Origin: Pipra filicauda
Taxonomy: Eukaryota > Chordata > Aves > Passeriformes > Pipridae
Assembly (NCBI RefSeq): GCF_003945595.2
Contig: NW_024104300.1
Location: forward strand, 930,001-994,000
Length of the DNA: 64,000 nucleotides
Direction of reading: 5' to 3'
The translations under genes and the position numbers were made by a program. Positions 56,101 to 64,000 of this stretch are shown in pieces (the first letter of the stretch is position 1; every line of letters starts with the position of its first letter). A model generated the notes under the pieces. That model made no database searches, was not told the origin of the DNA, and saw only the letters and a program-made list of their open reading frames with translations.

Positions 56101-59100
56101 TTCTTCAACAACACCAACAGTTAGCAGAACTAGAAGAAGATTTAAAGAAAAGAGAAGCCATTGTAGCCAAAAAAGAAGCATTATTGCAAGAGAAAAGCCA
56201 CCTGGAAATCAAGAAATTGAGATCTAGCCAGGTAATTTAAGAAAATTAAGGCTGACTGAAAGACTGGGGATGGGGTGAGGGGGCAGGGAACACAGACAAG
56301 ATAGCAGAGGAGGCTCAAGCCAAGTGTCTTTAAAGGTGATGTAGGTACTGGGTGGCTTGACCAATCAACATTTAAAATGTAAATAACTCAGACAATCATT
56401 TTTATTCACGTTTTCTCTCCAAAATTGCAAACCAAACCAAACCAAACAGTTCTGAACTGTGGAGTTCTGTTAATGCAGAGCATTAACTAATATGAGATAT
56501 CCATGATATCATATTATTTATGAATAAGACTCAGTCCTTTTGCAAACTAGAGAACATGACAGGGAAATATCTTGCAATATTTGTTTTTCAGTAGCAAAAG
56601 TGAATTGAGCTTGAAGTATCATTGTCACTTATAATGACTAGTCCCTTTAGTATGTAGAAAACTGCACCTTGAGTGTTTTTGTTTTCTTTCATCTTTTGTA
56701 TATCTTATGGTAGCTGTCTGCGCAAAATAAATGGGGTTCCATTGCAAGAAGCAAGCAATTTTTTCACTTCAGAATGTGACAGTTTCACCTACTTTTTTCT
56801 TACTCAAAGGGAGTATCTCAGTCTTATATCTGTGGTTGCTGTGGTTTTTTTTAGGCCTTAAACAAAGATAGTGTGAAATTGTCTGCTCGCTTAAGTATAC
56901 TGGATCAGGAGCTGTGTGATAAAAGTATGCAGCTTCAGGGCAGCACCACTGAAGACAAGACAGACATTTTGGAAAAAATTCAGGTTCTCCACATGGAAAG
57001 GGATCAGCTGCTCAGAAGGAGAAATAGTGTGGATGAGAAACTGAGAGAAAATAAAGTGTTGTCAACTGAAGTAAGTAAGCACCTCTGAGAGATAAATATA
57101 GATTTTAGCTAGTGTTAGATAATAATGTCTCCAAATATTAGAAAAGCTAGAACTAAGGAACTGAGGTTGTGTATTTTTGTAAATAGCAGTGTTAGAATAC
57201 TGCTGTGATAGCACCAATTACATGCTGGTAATGAAGTTGAAGTTCAGAGGGACTTAATTCAGTGCCTTGCCAAGTCTACTGGTCTAAGAATCATACAATG
57301 AGAATAAGGGAACTAGAAGTTCATCAGTTTATCACAGGCAGATATTTTAATGTCATGACACAGAACAAGCAATGTGCTCACATAATAACATCCCCTGAAT
57401 ATTTTCATAGGATTTTGTGGAATAACAAACTTCACCTGAAGGACTCTGTATTTTCACAGCAAAAATAAGTCATATTACCTAGATGGCCCACACTTGAGTT
57501 GATTGAAATCATTATGTTGAAGATGTAATAAATCTGCAGTGCTTCAGGCCACACATTTCTGCCACTTCCCTACACAAGTTTTGGTCACCAAACTCCTTAT
57601 TGACCTGTAAAAACTAGCACAACCAAAAAAAAAAAATAGCAGAAGTCAACTATTGTGAGGATGAGGAAAGGATAAAAAAGGAAACATGACTTCTGGTTTT
57701 CATCTGATCAATCTCTGTATCACGCTAGAAGTACTATGGCAGGGAAAAGACAGATGTCCTAGATATGCACTCTACCTCTTGTTTTTCCTGTTCCATTGTC
57801 TGTGCTACTACTACTACTACTTCTCATCCTTTAGTTTTGCTCTTGAGAGTGAAGTTAAAGATGTCTTGAAAGATTAATTCTAAGCTTTTTTTCTTAAAAA
57901 AAGTTTCGCTCATGTGTTTCTCTGTAGGAAGAACATGTCCTTTTCCAGCTAGAAGAAGGAATTGAAGCTCTGGAGGCTGCTATTGATTACAAGAATGAAA
58001 GTATTTATAATCGCCAGCACTTGCTTAGGTCATCTTCTCAGAGTCTTTCACAGAGTGAGAATAATGTATTAGCAAAACTAGTTTCCCTGTCTGCTGCTGA
58101 GCTCAGAGCTATTATCATCAATTATTTCAACAAGGTTTGTTTTGGCTAATGAATAATATTTTATTCCATTTTATATTACTGTTCTAGATAATGAAATGGT
58201 AGCAAGAAGTAAAAATAAATTTAGGAAACTTTTGGTGAAAATCTCTTCAGGTTACATAGATCTGCTATTAATTCACATATTTTAGTTTTTATGTTAACCT
58301 AAATAATATACTTGTGTGTTAACTTTGTATATCTTGTTTTGAGGTCATTGGCTTGAAAGGTGCTGCAGATATGGATATTTCCTTCCTCCTTTCCAGTGCT
58401 CTGTTTTGCTAACTTTCAGAGCAGCAGCATATTTAAATAGTGGTGTTGTATTGAAATTCTTCCTGACTGCAGGCTTTCAAGAAAGCTTCATAAAGCTCAG
58501 GCTAATATTTCTACTTTTTTTTTCTAAATTCAGTATGAACTAGTTTTGCATTAGTTGCCTGCAATGTGTACAGCTACATGCTGAAGAATTATACTGATAT
58601 CTGGAAACATAAAAGTGAAATGCATTAGAATATGGTGTGTCTTTGTAACTTTGGATGATTTTGTAAACGAGTTGTCTGCAGGATGCAAGTTGGAAGTTTT
58701 TCAGAATCAGGAAGCCACTGTTGTTTCAGTTTAAATTTTGTACAGAGTATTAAAAAATCCACTAGTCCATGTGATCAAAAGGTACACAGTTCAGTTCTAA
58801 AGTGTCAGCTGGTAGCAATGGCAAGTCTGTTTCCAGAATAAGCCTAATGGCTTGTAGAGATCATTGGTTTTGTATGTTTTAATCTATTATGCTGAAGGGT
58901 AAAAGGTTTTCTTAAAATGCTTTGATAAATCAAAATAAGTGTATTTCTTTCTTAGATTGTTGGCCTACGTGAGTCTGAACGAAAATTACAACTGCAGATT
59001 GAAGAACAGGAAATGAAGGCTATGGACCGGGAAAACATAATACGTGAATTAGAATCAGCACTTGGACACATGAAGTTGCAGTGTGACAGGCAGCTCACCC

Positions 59101-61250
59101 TCCAGCGCAAAGAACACCAGAAAAAAATACAGTTGATATTGCATCATTTGAAAGGTATCTGCTGCTTGGAATGGATCGTACAGCAAGTATTGTCTTCAGT
59201 CACTACAGAGAAATACTGTATTCCAACTGAAAAAATAAAAGAATAAGGTTCAGAGATATATTTTGGCTGTCACTAATTCTCATGTCATGTACGATGCCAA
59301 GGAACAGACACATGGTGTCTGCATGAGAGGAAGATTATATCTTTTTTAAAGAAGTATCAGAATTGTTGTATTTTCCTACTGAATTTACTGATATTGGAAA
59401 GTTGAAATATACTGCTCCTGCTGATCTTGATCTTCCAAATACTATTAAAACTGACAAGCAGGGTTGACATGGCCTTTTCAATCCTGTGTCATGCTAGTTA
59501 AGATGTGCACATTGCAAGCAAAGTGCCATCAAGATACAAGACATACTCTGTCTAGCTGGGCATCTTGATTTCTGACATTTGGTTCTTAAACTAGTTTTAT
59601 TTCTTCTAGAACAAGAGAGTGAAGGTATTGCAGAAACCTTGGAAGGGTATGAAGTAAAAGTCCAGCAACTGGAAAAGGAATTATTTTTCTATAAGAAAAC
59701 CAGCAGAGAGCTGAAGAAGAAATTGAAGCGCCTCTTTGGAGAGACATCTCATCAAATATTGCCATCCAGTAAATGTGAGCATATTATCTGAAACTGTTTA
59801 TGCAATGGTCAGTAGACCATTTGAAGCATCTACAACCTCAAATTATTATGGTTAACACAAAGAAATTTTGCTATCTGAAAGGGTCTGAATGGTATTAAAC
59901 TAACAGCTTTGTTATATGTCATGCACTTGATTTCTTAAAAGTTACTGCGAGATTGTCAATGAAAAATTCCATGCTTTTAGTTACTAACTAGTTACTTACA
60001 TACTAAGGCTGAAAGAGAGGATTTACATACTTGTAGGGAAAAAAAAGTGCTTTCTAATGTGATTCTGTGCTTTTACATAAAAAATCCTCAACCAACTCAA
60101 AAAACCCAAAAAACACCAACAGCCAACAGTTGCTATAAGTTTTTAATTGTTCTATGTCCTACTTGCCAGAATCCAAACCTACAACAGAGCTATTCACATG
60201 GAGCAGAAAAGAAGGTTCAATTTCATCGCTATTTCAGTTGCCTCATACCTCTCGATGACACCACAATACCTAACATACACAATACAGCCTTCTTGGCCCC
60301 ATGTTTCTCTTTGAGGCTCAGCAAGACCGGTTCTTCCTCCAGCAGATGCTTCCGTTTCTTTCCACCCTGACAATGCTGTGCCTTCTACAAAGAAATGCCA
60401 ACCACTTCCCTGCTACTCCCAGAGTGAAGTAAGGCTTGGCTCTTGCCCTCTGGACAGGATAATGAGCCAACACATTCATTACCATAAAGTACACCATCAA
60501 ACTGTGAACATGAATATTCCAGAGACTGGATTATACATGAGCATGGGAAAGAAGCATGTAGTTAAGGACAAAGTATCCATGTCCTGAATATTCATAGGGA
60601 AACACCTATCCTAGGCAAATTGTAGCAATGGAAAGAAGGGAGAAGATGCCTGTGAATATCCACATTTTTCAAATGCATATACTTGCAAGTTTTTTAATAA
60701 ATACTCTGCATTTAGTTATTTTTCTTTTTAATACAGTGTGAGGCATGTTGCTATATAATGTAATAAAAACACTTTATAATTTGTTACTGAGCTTTAGAAA
60801 TAATAAAATCCCTTTGTGTATATTGCAGTCAAATTTGCAGAATGTGTTTTGTGTATGGTATTAGTATAATTGCTGACTGTTTTCCAATGTATGAATAATT
60901 TCATTTTTGTCATGGTTCAGTTGTTTCAAGACTGCCTACTAGGATACATTACAAGTTAGTATGGTGAGGCTTTTATTAATAGCACCTTCTCAGATGAGAG
61001 TAATGGCTAATTCCTCTGACGTTTTTGTAGATGGTGAACTCTTTGAACGGGAAGGACAAAATGTGAGGTGCTGATAATTTCTTACCATGTTCATACTACA
61101 AGTTACTGATGCTGTAAAACCATATTGACTACCTATGGGAGGCGCTCAGAAGAGTTGTAACTTTCAGCTATTTATCTCCTGATAAATTTCATTTTAGGTA
61201 ACAGTGCTGGTCAAGAGGAAGCAGAAATTGCTTCTGAAGATTTCAAGTGA
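38194..61250 (+). CDS. KIF27: Kinesin family member 27
   Basis: Kinesin-4-like motor, paralogue of KIF7; in vertebrates linked to Hedgehog/STK36 signalling and motile cilia. Exons: 38194-38491, 40888-41088, 43059-43996, 47881-48024, 50261-50458, 50986-51161, 51527-51660, 52188-52343, 53319-53524, 54362-54559, 54910-55023, 56055-56231, 56855-57070, 57928-58134, 58956-59154, 59610-59774, 61198-61250. They join in frame to 1259 aa. Motor (about 1-340): P-loop GQTGSGKT at 84-91, switch I NEHSSRSH at 201-208, switch II DLAGSE at 242-247, neck around [13 protein letters not shown]. The remainder is a long broken coiled coil ([51 protein letters not shown]). Human KIF27 is about 1400 aa; the bird model lacks most of the C-terminal tail. 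The fourth exon could start three bases later (47884). Confidence 0.93.
38987..39705 (-). mobile_element. CR1 LINE, 5'-truncated
   Basis: Begins with ACCACAGAATCATTTAGG; the minus frame at 39216-39533 reads as CR1 reverse-transcriptase C-terminus ([19 protein letters not shown]). Antisense in KIF27 intron 1, with frame breaks outside that block. Confidence 0.87.
40362..40800 (-). mobile_element. CR1 LINE 3' end, well preserved
   Basis: Starts AGAATCATAGAATCATAAAAT. The 116-codon minus frame at 40448-40798 covers the extreme CR1 C-terminus ([20 protein letters not shown]) without a stop, so this copy is among the younger ones here. Antisense, 90 bases before KIF27 exon 2. Confidence 0.88.
41125..41838 (-). 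mobile_element. LTR-like repeat, second copy
   Basis: Shares its right part with 1-276. On the minus strand it starts TGATACTTTTGGTCTG and has AATAAATATTTGG (poly(A) signal) near its end, as an LTR would. About 710 bases long, antisense in KIF27 intron 2. Left edge approximate; no certain target duplication. Confidence 0.6.
41839..43058. other. KIF27: KIF27 intron 2, right part
   Basis: AT-rich intron ending at acceptor GTGTTTGAAG (AG at 43057-43058). Nothing recognised. Confidence 0.7.
43059..43996 (+). CDS. KIF27: KIF27 exon 3: motor core and neck
   Basis: The largest exon, 938 bases. Carries switch I and [35 protein letters not shown], the neck, and the first coiled coil up to KKELKKCQ. 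The acceptor is AAG, preceded by a weak pyrimidine tract. Confidence 0.95.
44307..44865 (+). mobile_element. ERVL-type 5' LTR
   Basis: Same family as the LTR at 18068: GGTATGGCTGGGATGAAGTT near the start, ATCATGCTCAGCAATAAAAAGG poly(A) region in the middle (split by U3/R), and TTAACCTACAACA at the end. It is followed by a primer-binding-type TGGCACCCAAACTGTGG at 44874-44890. Sense in KIF27 intron 3. Confidence 0.8.
44866..46320 (+). pseudogene. ERVL leader and broken gag remnant
   Basis: Internal retroviral sequence behind the LTR at 44307. The short frame 45646-45840 (ending in [13 protein letters not shown]) and the following stretch to about 46180 resemble the N-terminal part of bird ERVL Gag, with several stops and frameshifts. 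No pol or 3' LTR follows, so this is a 5' provirus fragment. Right edge approximate. Confidence 0.65.
46321..47880. other. KIF27: KIF27 intron 3, right part
   Basis: No exon or repeat recognised; ends at TTATCTAG (AG at 47879-47880). Confidence 0.65.
48025..50260. other. KIF27: KIF27 intron 4
   Basis: About 2.2 kb, AT-rich. The acceptor reads TTTTTTTCCCCACGAG, using an unusual GAG. Nothing else recognised. Confidence 0.75.
52344..53318. other. KIF27: KIF27 intron 8
   Basis: No repeat or gene recognised. The next exon starts with GTAAGG directly after CTTTAAG, so the junction resembles back-to-back acceptor and donor. Confidence 0.75.
60331..60587 (+). other. KIF27: Possible alternative KIF27 terminal exon
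   Basis: A candidate acceptor, TTTCTCTTTGAGGCTCAG, at about 60313-60330 opens a frame in phase with the exon ending at 59774. It runs about 85 codons to TGA at 60585-60587 (containing [14 protein letters not shown]). I could not align it with the mammalian KIF27 tail with confidence. Confidence 0.3.
61198..61250 (+). CDS. KIF27: KIF27 last coding exon
   Basis: After acceptor AAATTTCATTTTAG. In phase with the exon ending 59774 and encodes [17 protein letters not shown] then TGA. It aligns loosely with the human segment that begins the long C-terminal tail, which is missing here. Confidence 0.65.
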
Positions 61251-61369
61251 AAACAGCTATTAAAGTTCATATATTTATTAACTACAAGTAAAAGTACTTC
61301 TTTGAAGCATCAGAAAGCTCCCAATCTGTCAACCTGCTCAGTGTACTTTAAGCGATGAACAAAAATAGT

Positions 61370-61375
61370 AATAAA
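61370..61375 (+). terminator. KIF27: KIF27 poly(A) signal
   Basis: AATAAA 120 bases after the stop codon, in an AT-rich 3' UTR; an ATTAAA stands closer at about 61258. Confidence 0.7.
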
Positions 61376-61607
61376 CTAATTTAAAATAATTCTATGCGTC
61401 TTTACTGGATTTTGTTACAACATCAATTCCTCATTGAAATTTTTTTGGGTTTTGCTTTAGATACTATCTAGACGCTGCTATAATGGACTGAAAATAGGGA
61501 GAGACATTTTCTCTAGCTGGTCTGGTGTATAGGAATACCATGTAATTATTAACAAACAAACCTTTTTTTTTAGCATATGGTGAATCTGATTTCCAATTTC
61601 AGCTATA

Positions 61608-62022
61608 TGTGGGAGCCCAAACCCAGCTTTTAGCAAAAGAAAACAAGGGCTGACAAACACCTCATGGTCTGAAGGAGCTGGACCCTTCTCACAAGACCTG
61701 TTAAAGTTCTACCTTATGGATTAAGCTTGGCTCCAGCAGAAATCAGAAAGGACTCTTGAGATGATTGTATCAGACCATGTCTAAACCCCTTTAAACCCTT
61801 TCCCCCTATGTAATCTTGGTTAAGGGAAATATTTAACCCATTGGGTGACGGTAGTAAAAACTTGTGTAATTCCCTAATTAACATAGCTCGTCCTCTTCAT
61901 TAACATGTCCAGCCCCAGATGCCTTTAAAATAGTGTTTTCATGTTCAGTAAATTATTCCAGTTTCCCCATAGTGGGATCGTGCCTAGCTTTCGTTTTTCA
62001 GACCGCCACTAATGTCGCCACA
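61608..62022 (+). mobile_element. 5' LTR of an endogenous retrovirus
   Basis: Bounded by TGTGGGAG and GTCGCCACA, a TGTGG/CCACA inverted terminal repeat, 415 bases. Contains a CCTTTAAAATAG TATA-like element near 61922 and a poly(A)-like AGTAAATTATTCC near 61950. It shares no wording with the ERVL LTRs or with the repeat at 1-276. Confidence 0.75.
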
Positions 62023-62257
62023 ACCGGGGGCTGAGAACCTTCTAACATTTAGAAGATTCGTCGGCCATCGGCTGGCTGGATCGAGGGAAGCAGCACTCCT
62101 TGTGTTTCGGTGGTGTGTGCGTAGTCAGAACTGAAAGAAAGTGGAAGACGTGCACGGAAACTTGTCCTCAGCAGGCGGGAACTGCTGAGTGAGCTGACTA
62201 CGAACTCCAGGTTGCGTAATTATTTTAAAGACTTCGTAACATTATAAGTAGGGTACA
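62023..62257 (+). mobile_element. Retroviral leader
   Basis: From the end of the LTR to the ATG at 62258. The first bases (ACCGGGGGCTGAGAACC) do not give a standard TGG primer-binding site, so the tRNA primer could not be named. Confidence 0.55.
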
Positions 62258-63388
62258 ATGGGGACTCAAATATCTTCTGAACAAAACCATATTTATTTAA
62301 TTTTAAAACGCGAGCTTAAGCAGCATAGCGCGAAAATTGACGAACAGCCCTTGCAGAACCTGTTGCTGTGGGCCCAGCGTCACATGTCAGAACTGAACGT
62401 TACCGACCTTCTTGATACGTGCTTGTGGGACTCGGCAACCGCCCGAAAAAACCTCAGCAGTCGCTGCCCGGGACGGGCCCCAGCCCCTGAGCGGAGCGCA
62501 CAAGCACACTGCAGCCCGACACACGCTGCCCGGAGAGAGCCGTGTGAGACAGAACCACGGCCACCGCCGCTGCAGCCACCCTGTGCAGGGTCGGGGTGGG
62601 AGCCAGCGCCAGCGAACTGCCGCGCTGCCTCGGCAAGTTCCTGTATCGCCGCCCGCTACCGCTCTCAGCAGCAGCAGCCAAGCAGCGGCCAGAGGCGCGA
62701 GGTCAACACCCTGGAGCAGGTCCCTGAGGAAGGGCCGCCACCTCCGGCGCCTCAGCAAACAACGAGATCGAGAGACCCGCGCCGGCGGAAGCAGCAGCGG
62801 GACCCGAGCGGGAACCACTCAGAAGGCAGGAAGGACCCGGAACCCGGAAACACACAAACGAAAGAGGCACCGCGAAAAACAAACACAAGCAGAACAGGAG
62901 GTATGCAAAAACCGGGGCTATGGAGCGTGGGCGGCGGGAAGGATCCCACGGAGTGCCCGGGGGGCTCCGGGAAAGGTCCGAGGGAGGAAAAAGCCCAAGC
63001 GGGACCGTCGGCGAAGGAGGGAGCGAGCGGAAGCCCAGCGGCAACAGCACGAGAGAAACCCGGGAACAGGGACCCCAGAGACAAACGGAGTGGTGCAGAC
63101 ACAAAGCTGCCGACTTCAGCAGTAGTCAAAGCAGCAAAAACCCCCTTCCTTGATTTTTTTCCTTTTTCTTTGCAGCCTAAACTAAGAACTGGTCTTTTTT
63201 TGCAAACCCTTTTGTTTATCAACCTCTTTCAGTTTAACAGTGTGAGTAAGGCGAACAAAACGCTACCAATGGAGAGACTGTCCTCCTCCGCAAAACAAAC
63301 AAACAAACAAAAAAAAGAAAGAAAGAAAAAAAAGGGGGAAAGCGAAGGAAGCAAAGAACCTTTGCTGAATGAAGACACCCTTCCATAG
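62258..63388 (+). CDS. Retroviral matrix-like ORF with unassigned tail
   Basis: Open 376-codon frame. It starts MGTQIS, a myristoylation-type N-terminus. The first 65 residues, rich in Leu and Trp (LLLWAQRHMSELNV, then a DLLDTCLWDS block), look like a Gag matrix domain of a class II (beta-like) avian ERV. From about residue 66 it is Pro/Arg/Gly-rich with basic clusters. At about 63130 composition flips to AT-rich, and a hydrophobic stretch (LFLQTLLFINLFQF) follows a splice-acceptor-like TTTTTCTTTGCAG. A Lys-rich end closes it. No capsid or pol motif was seen, so the provirus is internally deleted or the ORF joins distant parts. Confidence 0.55.
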   Translation: MGTQISSEQNHIYLILKRELKQHSAKIDEQPLQNLLLWAQRHMSELNVTDLLDTCLWDSATARKNLSSRCPGRAPAPERSAQAHCSPTHAARREPCETEPRPPPLQPPCAGSGWEPAPANCRAASASSCIAARYRSQQQQPSSGQRREVNTLEQVPEEGPPPPAPQQTTRSRDPRRRKQQRDPSGNHSEGRKDPEPGNTQTKEAPRKTNTSRTGGMQKPGLWSVGGGKDPTECPGGSGKGPREEKAQAGPSAKEGASGSPAATAREKPGNRDPRDKRSGADTKLPTSAVVKAAKTPFLDFFPFSLQPKLRTGLFLQTLLFINLFQFNSVSKANKTLPMERLSSSAKQTNKQKKERKKKKGESEGSKEPLLNEDTLP

Positions 63389-64000
63389 CTAATAGCCAGA
63401 ATTGTTTTTAAATGTATGCATAGCTGCATTTTTGAAAATTTTAAAGTTCTTTCAATAACAATTTTCTTTAAGTCCAAAAGCCAAATTAACACAGAAAGAC
63501 ATATATTTGCCTTAAAAATAGAAGAAGTATATATTTTATCCTTGAACTATAGGAATGTTTATATGTATTTGAAATTTAAATTGAACATGAAGTAAAATAT
63601 GCTTATGTTTTTACAGGTTATACTATCATAAAAAACAGAAAACATATATTACTAATCTAAGGGTGAGAAACAAAAAATGCCAATTTCTCAGTTCATAACC
63701 AAAAGACACTGTAAAATGAAAGCCAAAGGTAAGTTTGTATGATGTTTGTTCGATGGCCATCGAGTATGAATGTGTGAATGTACGCACGCGTGTGAAAATA
63801 CAATAATTAATATGTTCTGATTTATACACAAATGCGCATTACCTCACATGTGCACAAACACCCTTAGATAAAAAACAGAAAACATATCACCCTGAGTTGA
63901 ATAGAATTTCATTTGCAGAGATGTTTTAGGTTAAATAAAAGTTTTCAAAAACAAACACTAAAAAACTTTCAGGTAAAAGTCAGGAGCACACGAACCCTGA
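63389..64000 (+). mobile_element. AT-rich presumed ERV interior, unresolved
   Basis: A-rich sequence without a long frame. It includes a strong donor-like AAAG|GTAAGT at about 63727 and an acceptor-like TTTTTACAG at 63616. A 20-base direct repeat occurs at 63628-63647 and 63868-63887. The 3' LTR, if present, lies beyond the window. Confidence 0.35.

Noticed and set aside
62412..63125. Second-frame 237-codon ORF and minus-strand frames in the ERV
   Set aside because: Overlap the 62258 frame in its GC-rich basic section; frame 1 has the matrix-like start and the LTR-to-ATG spacing.

Overview
The window is vertebrate nuclear DNA, almost certainly from a bird and probably a passerine-like one. 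Genes are split into short exons by kilobase introns, promoters lie in CpG islands, and the dispersed repeats are CR1 LINEs and bird ERVL-type LTRs. Gene order is RMI1 (-), HNRNPK (+), QNG1/C9orf64 (+), KIF27 (+). This matches the block on human chromosome 9q21 and, from general knowledge, chicken chromosome Z. No bacterial or plasmid features are present.

Layout. 1-276: end of an LTR-like repeat. 277-2399: RMI1 3' flank and UTR. 2400-4283: intronless RMI1 coding region. 4310-6522: RMI1 5'-UTR intron holding nested CR1s. About 6450-7900: CpG island with a divergent RMI1/HNRNPK promoter. 9485-26975: HNRNPK coding exons with two alternative C-termini, and the miR-7 hairpin in the last intron. 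26918-28110: HNRNPK 3' UTR. 28883-35320: QNG1 in four exons. 35858-37035: CR1 split by a non-CR1 LINE. 37030-37400: KIF27 CpG promoter. 38194-61250: KIF27 in 17 coding exons, with CR1, LTR and an ERVL provirus fragment in its introns. 61608-64000: 5' LTR, leader and a 376-codon ORF of a different endogenous retrovirus that runs off the window.

The genes are unrelated in function: RMI1 acts in double Holliday junction dissolution, hnRNP K in RNA binding, QNG1 in queuosine salvage, and KIF27 is a cilium-associated kinesin-4-like protein. RMI1 and HNRNPK appear to share a promoter. Exon models were built by hand from reading frame, splice consensus and family homology; joined frames check as 428 aa (HNRNPK), 341 aa (QNG1) and 1259 aa (KIF27). 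The items most worth following up are the non-CR1 LINE fragment with an open 3' coding end, the terminal ERV with a long unassigned ORF, the GCCCA-rich intron element before the 44-nt HNRNPK exon, and the short KIF27 C-terminus.
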